A stretch of 64,000 bases of DNA, taken from positions 434,001-498,000 of the forward strand of contig NZ_CP072852.1 in NCBI RefSeq assembly GCF_017948265.1, given 5' to 3'. A model generated the notes under the pieces. That model made no database searches, was not told where the DNA came from, and saw only the letters and a list, made by a program, of their open reading frames with translations. Every line of letters starts with the position of its first letter. Position 1 is the first letter of the stretch. Positions 45,098 to 53,691 of the stretch are shown here, piece by piece. Origin of the DNA: Rhodoferax sp. PAMC 29310. Lineage in GTDB: Bacteria > Pseudomonadota > Gammaproteobacteria > Burkholderiales > Burkholderiaceae_C. A program made the translations under genes and the position numbers.

Positions 45098-47410
45098 ATG
45101 TTGAATCCGGCGCCGGGTGCTATCGCGTCGTCGACATTCCCAGGCGGACTGCGGCTGCACGCTTGGCTGCTTGCAGTCTGGTTTTTGGCCTCCTTCGGGG
45201 TTGTTTTTTTCGCGCACGATTTACAAATGGTTGTGCGCGGTTGGCCTGTCGGCTATTGGTTTGCTGCCCAAGGCAGCGTTTTCATCTTCATTGCGATCGT
45301 GGCGTGCTTCGCCTGGGTTGCCAATCGCCGCGACGGGGCCGGCCTCTCGGTCGATCCAGCCTATGCGGTTTACAAGTTGAGATTGCATCGACGGTTTGCC
45401 ATTTACGTGGTCTTGCTGTTGTTGTTTCTCGCTGCTTTGGCCGTGGCTGAGCACATTGGCTTAAAGAAAACCTGGGTCGGTGGAGTCTTTCTTTTCGCGT
45501 CAGTGACTTTGTACGCCGCCATTGGTATTTACGGCAGAACCTCGGACGCTGCCGAGTACTACGTTGCCGGGCGTCGAATACCTGCGTTCTACAACGGCAT
45601 GGCAACCGCCGCAGACTGGATGAGTGCCGCATCGTTCATTAGTATGGCGGGGGGCCTTTATTTGCAAGGGTTTTCCGGCACCCCTTCGCAGGCAGGTGGG
45701 TTGGTTTATGTATTGGGTTGGACCGGTGGTTTCTGCCTGGTTGCGTTGTTGGTGGCGCCTTATTTGCGAGGTTTGGGTCTTTTTACGATCCCGGACTACT
45801 TCGCCGCCCGCTTTGGTGGCCACTGGCCGCGGCAGATTGCCGCTTTTGCCGCGGTTCTTTGCTCCTTCACCTATGTTGTTGCCCAAATCTACGGCGTGGG
45901 ATTGATCACATCGCGAATGACTGGCGTTCAGTTTGAGGTCGGTATTTTGCTGGGACTAGGTGGCGTGCTGGTGTGCTCATTTTTAGGAGGCATGCGGGCT
46001 GTGACCTGGACGCAAGTGGCCCAATATGTGATCTTGATTCTGGCATTTTTGATCCCCGTGTCCTGGTTGGCTTACAAGCAACTCGGCAATCCCATGGCTC
46101 CGCTTGTCTATGGACAGCAACTACAAAAAATTGCGGCTTTGGAGCAAAAACTGCTGGATTCACCGGCTGAGGCCGAGGTCATTGAAGCCTATGCCGCACG
46201 CGCACGGGTCTTTGAGTTGAAATTGGTGAACGTGACCCTGGCGCTCGACACAGAGCGGAAGATGTTGAAAGAGCGGGTTCGATTTTTCAGCGAGCGGCGT
46301 GCCGATGAATCGGTGATTCTCGCCACCAAGCGTGAGTTGGCGGCATTGCCCAAAGACGAAGCGGCCGCCCGGGAGCTTTGGACTCGCGCCATGCAGGACA
46401 ATCAGGAGCGGGCTCAACCTCTGGGAGGCATGCCGCTTCAGGCCAAGCCCTATGCCGGCGACCCGGATGGAACTCCCAAAGAGCGAGAGGCGTTCGATGT
46501 CTCACGTCGAAATTTTCTTGCGTTGATGTTTTGTTTGATGGTGGGTACGGCGGGACTGCCGCATTTGTTGACCCGGTTCTACACCACACCGAGTGTGGCG
46601 GAGGCTCGGACGTCTGTGGCTTGGTCCTTGTTTTTCATTTCACTGCTGTACCTATCCGCTCCAGCATTGGCGGTTCTCGTCAAGTATGAGGTGATGAGTC
46701 AGCTCGTGGGTCAAAATTTCAACGCCTTGCCATCTTGGATTGCGCAGTGGGCGCAAGTCGATCCGGCACTGGTGTCTGTCAGCGATATCAATGGCGACAA
46801 CATTCTGCAATTTGCCGAACTTCGGATGGGGTCAGATATTGTGATGCTTGCCATGCCTGAGTTGGGTGGTTTGCCATATGTGATTTCGGGGCTGGTGGCG
46901 GCGGGGGGCCTGGCCGCAGCGCTTTCCACCGCTGATGGCTTGCTGTTGACTATTGGCAATGCGCTGGCGCATGACTTTGTTTATCAGGGGGAAAGCGACC
47001 GAGCTGGAGCGGTAAGGCGTGTCATGCTGTCCAAGTTCGCATTGCTTGTCGTTGCCTTGGTTGCGGCTTATGTCGCCGCCCAGCGCCCGGCAGATATTCT
47101 GTATCTGGTTTCTGCGTCGTTCTCTTTGGCGGGGGCCGCCTTCGTGCCGGCCATGGTTTTGGGTATTTTTTGGCAAAAAACGTCACGACCCGCCGCTGTG
47201 GCTGGAATGATCGTAGGACTGGGCTTGACGATCTATTACATGGCTATCAATTCCGTACCCGTTCGGTCATTCTTGGGGCTGCAGGGCAGCGGGATGTGGT
47301 TTGACATCCAACCCGTTTCAGCAGGCGTGTTTGGCGTCCCGACGGGCGTGGCAATCATTGTCGTGGCCAGCCTTGTTTGGCCCTCCCGGACCGAGTCCTT
47401 GACTCATTAG
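45098..47410 (+). CDS. DUF4212/sodium:solute symporter (VC_2705-type) fusion
   Basis: From the ATG at 45098 the protein is 770 residues. Residues of about 20-90 resemble the small DUF4212 partner protein (LASFGVVFFAHDLQ, GYWFAAQGSVFIFIAIV). The rest is a sodium:solute symporter with core helices such as GRRIPAFYNGMATAADWMS and GLAAALSTADGLLLTIGNAL. A charged, probably coiled-coil insert of about 150 residues (QKIAALEQKLLDSPAEAE to REAFDVSRRN) interrupts the helices. Later a loop DINGDNILQFAE fits an EF-hand calcium loop except at position 6. The family is linked to acetate or other small acid transport, not proven here. It starts 51 bp after ppsA. Confidence 0.85.
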   Translation: MLNPAPGAIASSTFPGGLRLHAWLLAVWFLASFGVVFFAHDLQMVVRGWPVGYWFAAQGSVFIFIAIVACFAWVANRRDGAGLSVDPAYAVYKLRLHRRFAIYVVLLLLFLAALAVAEHIGLKKTWVGGVFLFASVTLYAAIGIYGRTSDAAEYYVAGRRIPAFYNGMATAADWMSAASFISMAGGLYLQGFSGTPSQAGGLVYVLGWTGGFCLVALLVAPYLRGLGLFTIPDYFAARFGGHWPRQIAAFAAVLCSFTYVVAQIYGVGLITSRMTGVQFEVGILLGLGGVLVCSFLGGMRAVTWTQVAQYVILILAFLIPVSWLAYKQLGNPMAPLVYGQQLQKIAALEQKLLDSPAEAEVIEAYAARARVFELKLVNVTLALDTERKMLKERVRFFSERRADESVILATKRELAALPKDEAAARELWTRAMQDNQERAQPLGGMPLQAKPYAGDPDGTPKEREAFDVSRRNFLALMFCLMVGTAGLPHLLTRFYTTPSVAEARTSVAWSLFFISLLYLSAPALAVLVKYEVMSQLVGQNFNALPSWIAQWAQVDPALVSVSDINGDNILQFAELRMGSDIVMLAMPELGGLPYVISGLVAAGGLAAALSTADGLLLTIGNALAHDFVYQGESDRAGAVRRVMLSKFALLVVALVAAYVAAQRPADILYLVSASFSLAGAAFVPAMVLGIFWQKTSRPAAVAGMIVGLGLTIYYMAINSVPVRSFLGLQGSGMWFDIQPVSAGVFGVPTGVAIIVVASLVWPSRTESLTH

Positions 47411-47436
47411 CCAAGACCTCGTCTTTGGCATATAAT
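47408..47436 (+). promoter_or_regulatory. Putative sigma70 promoter of the rpsF operon
   Basis: A perfect -10 TATAAT (47431-47436) lies 17 bp from TAGCCA (47408-47413), a 4-of-6 match to the -35. It starts at the stop codon of the symporter gene and would give a leader of about 80 nt before rpsF. Confidence 0.6.
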
Positions 47437-47496
47437 GATGGGCTTCGCCTTGCCACACCTCAATTAGACGCTGAGGGTGGTTTTTTCTTGCCCATC
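47437..47496 (+). promoter_or_regulatory. Structured leader of the rpsF operon (nested hairpins)
   Basis: An outer perfect 7-bp stem pairs GATGGGC (47437-47443) with GCCCATC (47490-47496). It encloses an inner hairpin CCACACCTCA/TGAGGGTGG (47453-47480, one bulge) followed by TTTTTT. The inner part looks like an intrinsic terminator. Ribosomal S6 operons in many bacteria carry a leader bound by the S6:S18 complex; whether this is that motif I cannot confirm. It may instead simply terminate transcription from the symporter gene. Confidence 0.5.
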
Positions 47497-47521
47497 TTGG
47501 GGCTATCCAAAAGGAGTATCA

Positions 47522-47887
47522 ATGCGTCACTACGAAATCATTCTCATGATCCATCCGGATCAGAGCGAGCAGGTTCCCGCTATGCTGGAGCGTTACAAAG
47601 GCATGATCACTGCCGGCGGCGGTAAGATTCACCGCGTCGAAGACTGGGGTCGTCGTCAGTTGGTTTATATGATCAATAAGCTGGCTAAGGCTCATTACCT
47701 TTGCGTCAACATCGAAGCAGATCAGGCCGTCATGGCTGAACTTGAGCATGCGTTCAAATTCAATGATGCAGTTTTGCGTCACCTGACCGTTCTCAAGAAA
47801 AAGGCTGATACCGGCCCATCTTCGATGATGAAAACCGTCGAGCGTGAAGACGCCCGCAAAACTCAACAAGCTGAATACCAAGCCTAA
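47522..47887 (+). CDS. rpsF: 30S ribosomal protein S6
   Basis: This 121-residue S6 starts [19 protein letters not shown] and contains [19 protein letters not shown] and [10 protein letters not shown]. It binds 16S rRNA with S18 on the 30S platform. AAGGAG lies at ideal spacing upstream. It heads rpsF-priB-rpsR-rplI. The tail is enriched in Glu, Lys and Gln. Confidence 0.98.
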   Translation: MRHYEIILMIHPDQSEQVPAMLERYKGMITAGGGKIHRVEDWGRRQLVYMINKLAKAHYLCVNIEADQAVMAELEHAFKFNDAVLRHLTVLKKKADTGPSSMMKTVEREDARKTQQAEYQA

Positions 47888-47910
47888 CAACGCTGCCAGT
47901 TGAGAGGCGA

Positions 47911-48210
47911 GTGAATCCATCCAGCAATCATCTCGTATTTTCGGCCTGCATTGAAGAGTTTGACGCGTTGCGTTACACGCCTGCAGGTCTGCCAGCCCTG
48001 AACCTGAAGTTGACTCATGAGTCCAGTGTTCAAGAGGCAGGGCAAGAAAGACAAGTGAAAGCTGCAATCAAGGCAATCTCCTTTGGGGTGATTGCTGAAC
48101 GGCTTGTAAAGCAGGCCGTTGGTAGCAGTTGGACATTCACCGGCTTTATAGCCACTCCTCGCAATGGCAAAAATGTTGTTTTGCATATTCAAGAGTTTCA
48201 GCAAGATTAA
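47911..48210 (+). CDS. priB: Primosomal replication protein PriB
   Basis: This 99-residue OB-fold protein starts at GTG 47911 and contains LRYTPAGLPALNLKLTHES and GFIATPRNGKNVVLHIQEF. PriB binds single-stranded DNA and PriA during replication restart. Its place between rpsF and rpsR is the standard location in beta- and gammaproteobacteria and supports the call despite low sequence conservation. Confidence 0.93.
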   Translation: MNPSSNHLVFSACIEEFDALRYTPAGLPALNLKLTHESSVQEAGQERQVKAAIKAISFGVIAERLVKQAVGSSWTFTGFIATPRNGKNVVLHIQEFQQD

Positions 48211-48239
48211 CGAATCCGTAAAAATTTAAGGAGTCCATC

Positions 48240-48524
48240 ATGGCCGGACCAAAACGTTTCAATAACAAAGACAAGCGCCCTAAGCGCCCAGCCCAGAACC
48301 TGCTGTTTAAGCGCAAGCGTTTCTGCCGCTTTACAGTGACTGGCGTTGAAGAGATTGATTACAAAGACATCGACACCCTGCGTGATTTCATTGCTGAAAA
48401 CGGCAAAATCATCCCCGCTCGCCTGACTGGCACCCGTGCCATCTTCCAGCGCCAGCTCAACACCGCTATCAAGCGCGCGCGTTTTCTCGCGATGCTGCCT
48501 TACAGCGACCAGCACAAGATCTAA
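48240..48524 (+). CDS. rpsR: 30S ribosomal protein S18
   Basis: This 94-residue S18 has an N-terminal basic extension ([16 protein letters not shown]). The core motifs are [22 protein letters not shown] and [22 protein letters not shown]. It pairs with S6 on the 30S subunit. AAGGAG precedes the ATG. The residues are typical throughout, and the gene is followed 11 bp later by rplI. Confidence 0.98.
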   Translation: MAGPKRFNNKDKRPKRPAQNLLFKRKRFCRFTVTGVEEIDYKDIDTLRDFIAENGKIIPARLTGTRAIFQRQLNTAIKRARFLAMLPYSDQHKI

Positions 48525-48535
48525 GGAATACGACC

Positions 48536-48988
48536 ATGCAAATTATTCTGCTCGACAAGGTCGTGAACCTTGGCAATCTCGGTGAAATCGTTCGTGTTAA
48601 AGACGGTTACGCCCGCAACTTCCTGATCCCAACTGGCCGTGCACGTCGTGCAACTGCGGCTGCGAAGGAGCAGTTTGAAGTCAAGCGCGCTGAACTGGAA
48701 AAAGCTGCTGCAGTGAAGTTGGCTGAATGCCAAGCTGTTGGCGAGAAGCTGACGGGCTATGTCTGCAAGCTAACGCAAAAAGCCGGTGTTGACGGTCGTC
48801 TGTTCGGCTCAGTGACCAATGCTGACATCGCGGACGAGTTGAACAAAAACGGCTTTAAGGTTTCTAAATCCCAAGTTCGTATGACCACTGGTCACATCAA
48901 AACTGTGGGCGACAGCGCAGCAACAGTGTCCTTGCACACTGATGTGGCAGTTGAAATCACAGTGTCTGTTTACGGCGAATCCGCTTAA
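48536..48988 (+). CDS. rplI: 50S ribosomal protein L9
   Basis: This 150-residue L9 starts [21 protein letters not shown], with the conserved [17 protein letters not shown] long connecting helix and a C-terminal domain ending in [14 protein letters not shown] follow. L9 binds 23S rRNA near the L1 stalk base. It ends the S6 operon, with a strong terminator 20 bp downstream. Confidence 0.98.
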   Translation: MQIILLDKVVNLGNLGEIVRVKDGYARNFLIPTGRARRATAAAKEQFEVKRAELEKAAAVKLAECQAVGEKLTGYVCKLTQKAGVDGRLFGSVTNADIADELNKNGFKVSKSQVRMTTGHIKTVGDSAATVSLHTDVAVEITVSVYGESA

Positions 48989-49008
48989 ATAGAGCTGCTC
49001 TAATATGG

Positions 49009-49040
49009 AAGCCGCCGGGGTGTCAGTCTCGGCGGCTTTT
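49009..49040 (+). terminator. Rho-independent terminator after rplI
   Basis: AAGCCGCCG, loop GGGTGTCAGTCT, CGGCGGCTTTT: a 7-bp GC stem (9 with A-T pairs) followed by T-residues. It closes the rpsF-rplI operon before dnaB. Confidence 0.88.
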
Positions 49041-49161
49041 GTATTTGTGGTCTCTCTTGTTTTTTCAAATCGTCACAATTTTCTTTTGTTAGAAAATACA
49101 ATTTGATCCCGTTGTCCTGATGGCTGTTCGGGGCGAAATGGCCAAATCTAAGGACTCCTGA

Positions 49162-50568
49162 ATGTCGACCAAATTCCCCTCCAAGTCAGACGAGTACGGG
49201 GCCGACCCCCAGGTCGCCCAACTCCGCATCCCGCCGCATTCCATCGAAGCTGAGTCCAGTGTTTTGGGTGGATTGTTGCTTGACAATGGGGCCTGGGATC
49301 GCGTTGGCGACTTGCTCAAAGACGGTGATTTTTACAGGTACGAGCACCGTCTGGTTTTTGCAGCCATCGGGGTGTTGATCAATGGGTCAAAGCCCGCCGA
49401 TGTGATTACAGTCTTCGAGCAGTTACAAGGACAAGGCAAGGCTGAGGAAATTGGCGGGTTGGCCTATCTCAACTCGTTGGCGCAATACGTGCCCAGTGCT
49501 GGAAATATTCGTCGGTATGCGGAGATTGTTCGGGAGCGCTCCATTTTGCGCAAGCTCGTGACAGCTAGTGACGAGATATCGACCAATGCCTTCAATCCAA
49601 AAGGTCGTCCTGTTGCCGCCATTCTGGATGAGTCCGAGCAAAAGATTTTCAATATCGGCGAAGAGGGGGCCCGCACCAAACAAGGTTTCCAATCCATGGA
49701 CACTCTGGTGGTTGATTTGCTAGATCGTGTCCAGGAAATGGCAGACAACCCCAATGACGTGACCGGTGTTCCGACGGGTTTCTATGACCTTGATCGCATG
49801 ACGTCGGGCTTTCAGGCGGGTGACATGATTGTGTTGGCTGCGCGACCCTCCATGGGCAAAACGGCGTTGGCAATCAACATTGCCGAACACGTGGCGCTGA
49901 ATGAAGGTCTACCTGTCGCGGTCTTCTCGATGGAGATGGGTGCTGCCCAGTTGGCGGTTCGTATTGTTGGTTCCATCGGTCGCATCGATCAGGGGCATTT
50001 GCGCACCGGGAAATTGACGGATGAAGAGTGGCCGCGCTTGTCGGAGGCCATTGAAAAATTGCGCACCATTTCATTGCATATTGATGAGTCGGCCGGTTTG
50101 ACGTCCAGTGAATTGCGAGCCAATGCCCGGCGCTTGTCCCGGCAGTGTGGCAAGCTGGGCCTGATTGTGGTGGATTACTTGCAACTCATGAGTGGCTCGT
50201 CGGGTGACAATGAAAATCGCGCCACCGTGCTGGGTGAGATCTCCCGCGGTTTGAAAATGCTCGCGCGTGAGCTTCAATGCCCGGTGATCGCGCTGTCCCA
50301 GTTGAACCGAAGCGTTGAGCAACGTCCCGACAAGCGGCCGATGATGAGTGACCTGCGTGAGTCTGGTGCCATTGAGCAGGACGCTGACATCATCATGTTC
50401 ATCTACCGTGACGAGTACTACACCAAGGACGCCTGCAAGGAGCCAGGGGTCGCCGAAGTTATCATCGCCAAGCAGCGGAATGGTCCAACCGGCACGGTCA
50501 AGTTGGCTTTTTTGAGCAACATCACCAAGTTTGAGTCACTAGCCCACGGTGGCGGTGGAGATTTCTAA
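49162..50568 (+). CDS. dnaB: Replicative DNA helicase DnaB
   Basis: This 468-residue helicase has the N-terminal domain (PPHSIEAESSVLGGLLLDN), Walker A LAARPSMGKTALAIN, Walker B GLIVVDYLQLMSG and the ALSQLNRSVEQRPDKRPMM loop. It is the hexameric replication fork helicase. Size is standard, with no intein. It follows the ribosomal operon beyond a terminator, so it likely has its own promoter in 49041-49161. Confidence 0.98.
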   Translation: MSTKFPSKSDEYGADPQVAQLRIPPHSIEAESSVLGGLLLDNGAWDRVGDLLKDGDFYRYEHRLVFAAIGVLINGSKPADVITVFEQLQGQGKAEEIGGLAYLNSLAQYVPSAGNIRRYAEIVRERSILRKLVTASDEISTNAFNPKGRPVAAILDESEQKIFNIGEEGARTKQGFQSMDTLVVDLLDRVQEMADNPNDVTGVPTGFYDLDRMTSGFQAGDMIVLAARPSMGKTALAINIAEHVALNEGLPVAVFSMEMGAAQLAVRIVGSIGRIDQGHLRTGKLTDEEWPRLSEAIEKLRTISLHIDESAGLTSSELRANARRLSRQCGKLGLIVVDYLQLMSGSSGDNENRATVLGEISRGLKMLARELQCPVIALSQLNRSVEQRPDKRPMMSDLRESGAIEQDADIIMFIYRDEYYTKDACKEPGVAEVIIAKQRNGPTGTVKLAFLSNITKFESLAHGGGGDF

Positions 50569-50637
50569 GAAATATGACCATCGGTGCTCGCCCAGTAGGT
50601 GTGTGCCGCTCTACTATTAGGAATAAATGAACATATA

Positions 50638-50673
50638 AAAGCCCCCTGTCACTCGGAGACAGAGGGGTTTTTG
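50638..50673. terminator. Bidirectional terminator between dnaB and the phoH-like gene
   Basis: AAAAGCCCCCTGTC, loop ACTCGGA, GACAGAGGGGTTTTT: a 9-bp stem with one bulged A, flanked by A-run and T-run. The genes converge here, so it can serve both. Confidence 0.88.
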
Positions 50674-50690
50674 GCTGACTGGGCGCGAAA

Positions 50691-52394
50691 TTACAGAACG
50701 TCGCTTGCGAAATCGGCCAAGCGCGAGCGCTCGCCACGGGCCAGTGTGATGTGACCACCGTGCTGCCAACCTTTGAACTTGTCCACGGCAAAAGTCAGTC
50801 CCGATGATCCTTCAGTAAGGTAGGGCGTGTCAATCTGCGCCAAATTGCCCATGCAGATGATCTTGGTTCCAGGGCCTGCCCGGGTAATCAAGGTCTTCAT
50901 TTGCTTAGGTGTCAAATTCTGCGCTTCGTCGATGATGACGTACTTATTGAGGAAGGTACGTCCGCGCATGAAGTTCATGCTTTTTACTTTGATGCGGCTG
51001 CGAATGAGCTCGCTCGTGGCAGCTCGGCCCCATTCCCCTGCGCTGGTATCTGTTTTTCCCAGTACTTCAAGGTTGTCATCCAGTGCGCCCATCCAGGGGC
51101 CCATTTTTTCCTCTTCAGTGCCAGGCAAAAATCCAATGTCTTCCCCTACACTGACGGTGGCACGGGTCATGATGATTTCGGTATAGCGCCTGTCATCCAA
51201 CACTTGAGTCAGGCCGGCCGCCAGCGCCATCAACGTTTTACCGGTACCTGCAGTGCCGGTCAGCGTCACAAAATCGACCTCGGGGTCCATCAGCAAATTC
51301 ATGGCAAAGTTTTGCTCGCGGTTACGGGTAGTGACGCCCCAGACCGAGTTTTTGAGATGCGTGAAATCTTTCAGCGTCTTGAAGACGGCTGTCTTGCCGC
51401 GAATCTCGGTGACCCTTGCATACAGGCTCGGCTCGCCGGGAGACTCGAAGTAAACAAACTGGTTGATTTGCAAACTCGGAACAATCGGCCCCGTCACACG
51501 GTAAAAGGTGTGCGCGCCTGTCTGCCAGCTTTCAATGGTTTTCCCGTGCGTGGTCCAGAAATTGAGGGGAAGGGCGAGGGCGCCCGAGTACAGAAGATCA
51601 CCGTCTTCAAGTGTCTTGTCATTCTGATAGTCGTCCGTGGCCAGGCCCAAGGCTCTAGACTTGACGCGCATATTGATGTCTTTGGACACCAGAACGACCT
51701 CGCGTGGTGCATGCTGAAGACGCAACGCATCGACCACACCCAGAATCTGGTTGTCAGCCTTGCCCTGGGGCAGGCTGGTGGGTAAGGTGTAATTGAGCAG
51801 CTGGGTTTGGAAAAACAGCTTGCCGCCGGCCTGTCGATGGCCCGTGGTATTCAGAGCCAGGCCGGCGCCGATGTCGGCACCGTTCTCACCTGCCAGCGCA
51901 TCGAGCGTGCGACTGGTTTGGCGGGCATTGCGGGCGACTTCTGTCATTCCCTTCTTGTGGCCATCCAGCTCCTCCAATACGATCATTGGCAAGAAGATGT
52001 CATGTTCCTCAAATCGGAATAGGCACATTGGGTCATGCAGCAACACATTGGTGTCTAGAACGAACAACTTTTTCGGCCCCGTTCTTTTGTCTTTGACAAT
52101 GCGGTCTTCCCCAGCTGGCTTCGATGGAGGTGTCGGGCGCTCGCTGGGGGCAGCCTGAGCGGCTGGAGGCGTTTGCGTCTTGGGTTTGACCGGCATTCGC
52201 GCTGTTTTGGCGACAGGCTGGGACTGGGGCGCTGTTACCTCCGCTGACACGCGCTGTCGGGATTTTGGGGTCGCAGCCGTCTGGATGGGCGTGTGTTCGG
52301 GGATGGGCGCTTTGGGTTTGCTCTGAGCCGGCACGTTGTAGTCTTTTTCGCTCAGAAGTGCGGCACGTTTTGCGGGGGCAGTGGGCAGTGGCAT
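50691..52394 (-). CDS. PIN-PhoH fusion protein (PhoH2/YlaK type)
   Basis: From the ATG at 52394 (MPLPTAPAKRAALL) the protein is 567 residues. A Pro/Lys-rich N-terminal tail of about 100 residues precedes a PIN nuclease domain (KLFVLDTNVLLHDP, with the later acidic residues around MIVLEELDGHKKG). A PhoH ATPase domain follows, with Walker A LTGTAGTGKTLMALAAGL and the motif NKYVIIDEAQNLTPKQMKT. Such fusions act as RNA helicase/RNase proteins and are often linked to RNA decay. No toxin-antitoxin partner is apparent. Confidence 0.92.
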   Translation of the reverse strand: MPLPTAPAKRAALLSEKDYNVPAQSKPKAPIPEHTPIQTAATPKSRQRVSAEVTAPQSQPVAKTARMPVKPKTQTPPAAQAAPSERPTPPSKPAGEDRIVKDKRTGPKKLFVLDTNVLLHDPMCLFRFEEHDIFLPMIVLEELDGHKKGMTEVARNARQTSRTLDALAGENGADIGAGLALNTTGHRQAGGKLFFQTQLLNYTLPTSLPQGKADNQILGVVDALRLQHAPREVVLVSKDINMRVKSRALGLATDDYQNDKTLEDGDLLYSGALALPLNFWTTHGKTIESWQTGAHTFYRVTGPIVPSLQINQFVYFESPGEPSLYARVTEIRGKTAVFKTLKDFTHLKNSVWGVTTRNREQNFAMNLLMDPEVDFVTLTGTAGTGKTLMALAAGLTQVLDDRRYTEIIMTRATVSVGEDIGFLPGTEEEKMGPWMGALDDNLEVLGKTDTSAGEWGRAATSELIRSRIKVKSMNFMRGRTFLNKYVIIDEAQNLTPKQMKTLITRAGPGTKIICMGNLAQIDTPYLTEGSSGLTFAVDKFKGWQHGGHITLARGERSRLADFASDVL

Positions 52395-52439
52395 GAGTGG
52401 GTAGGCTCGCAAAAAAAGGTGGTTTCAGGGCGTCGGAAA

Positions 52440-52473
52440 CAAAAAAGCCGTCTTGATCGCAAGACGGCTTTTG
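52440..52473 (-). terminator. Rho-independent terminator after the bcp-like gene
   Basis: AAAAAAGCCGTCTTG, loop ATCG, CAAGACGGCTTTT: a perfect 10-bp stem with T-runs in both senses. On the minus strand it lies 100 bp after the peroxiredoxin gene and just before the PhoH-like gene. Confidence 0.85.
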
Positions 52474-52572
52474 GGGGGAGCGGAGTTTGTGGAGTTCAGC
52501 AACATGAAACTCATTATGCATGAGCTCAAATGCGTGGGAAGGGCTCCCTCAAATCTCCGCCGAGTGGCACGC

Positions 52573-53061
52573 TTATGCTTCTGCGGTGGCTGTTTTATTC
52601 AATGCCTTGACGGCTTTCAGCACGTCGTCCACATGGCCAGGCACCTTCAGGCCGCGCCACTCTTCTTTCAGTGTGCCATCGGCACCAATGAGGAAGGTGC
52701 TGCGCTCGATGCCTTTGACCTTTTTGCCGTACATGATCTTGTTCTTGACCACACCAAACATGTGGCACATCTTCTCTTCGGTGTCAGCGACCAACTCAAA
52801 GGGCAACTCGAGTTTTTCTTTGAAATCGTCGTGCGACTTCATGTTGTCACGGGAAACGCCAAAAACCGTTGCGCCAGCTTTGACAAAATCTTTGTACTTG
52901 TCCCGGAACTGCATCGCTTCAGTGGTACAGCCAGGCGTGTTGTCTTTGGGGTAGAAGTACAGAATAACTACGTGACCCAAGTGGGACGTGTTGGACACTT
53001 TGAGGCCACCAGTGGCCATTGATTCAAATTCAGGGATGGGTTTATTGACAACAATCGCCAT
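52573..53061 (-). CDS. Thioredoxin-dependent peroxiredoxin (Bcp/PrxQ family)
   Basis: From the ATG at 53061 (MAIVVNKPIPEFESMATGG) the protein is 162 residues. The peroxidatic cysteine is in YPKDNTPGCTTEAMQFRD. The resolving cysteine found five residues later in E. coli Bcp is replaced by methionine, making this a 1-Cys-like or atypical member. It reduces hydroperoxides. It is transcribed toward the PhoH gene, an association common in related genomes. The ORF extends upstream, but the added residues are not conserved. Confidence 0.93.
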   Translation of the reverse strand: MAIVVNKPIPEFESMATGGLKVSNTSHLGHVVILYFYPKDNTPGCTTEAMQFRDKYKDFVKAGATVFGVSRDNMKSHDDFKEKLELPFELVADTEEKMCHMFGVVKNKIMYGKKVKGIERSTFLIGADGTLKEEWRGLKVPGHVDDVLKAVKALNKTATAEA

Positions 53062-53206
53062 AGTTCTTAAATCTCGTGTGACAGGATGCGTCGTTCTCGT
53101 AAGTTGCAAGCACTATCCTCTGACAGCACTCCGGCGCTTGCAACTGCAACCCGATATTTTAACTCCAAATGAGCGGATGAGCTGCTCAATTCACTACGGT
53201 GTATCC

Positions 53207-53581
53207 CTAAGGTGACGGCATCAAGAGTGCAACGGCGACATGACGCCCTTCGCCGGCGAGGATGTTGTAGGTGCGACAGGCCGCCTGCACATCCATGGTT
53301 TCGATGCCGATCTGTCGACTGACCAAGGGCGCAATCCAGGCCGGATTGGGGAAGCGAATGCGGTCTCCGCTTCCAAAAATAATCAATTCAGTGCCCAGTG
53401 CCGCCAGTTGCGCGAAGTGGGCTTCACTCAGGTTTTCAAACTGGTCGCAGTTCCATTCAAAGCGCTCCCCGCGTGATCCGAGGACGATGCTGGTACTGAT
53501 TTTTTCATTGCCGACACTGATCCATCCGGGGCCGTAGCCGCTGATGGATTGCACGTCGATGGAGTCGGGTTGGAATTTCAT
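53207..53581 (-). CDS. Mth938-like (DUF498) domain protein
   Basis: From the ATG at 53581 the protein is 124 residues with the Mth938/NDUFAF3-like pattern: GYGPGWISVGNEKI, LIIFGSGDRIRFP and MDVQAACRTYNILAGEGRHV. Homologues assist complex I assembly in eukaryotes; the bacterial role is unknown. It is divergent from alaA with 110 bp between. Confidence 0.87.
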   Translation of the reverse strand: MKFQPDSIDVQSISGYGPGWISVGNEKISTSIVLGSRGERFEWNCDQFENLSEAHFAQLAALGTELIIFGSGDRIRFPNPAWIAPLVSRQIGIETMDVQAACRTYNILAGEGRHVAVALLMPSP

Positions 53582-53691
53582 GGTCGAAAGCCTCGATGAG
53601 TATGCTGCAGTGCAACCAAAACCGGAGTTCGGGTTCGGAAATGTGGTCAAATTATAAGTTTCGCCCTGTGTCATCCACTCCCGGAGGGATT

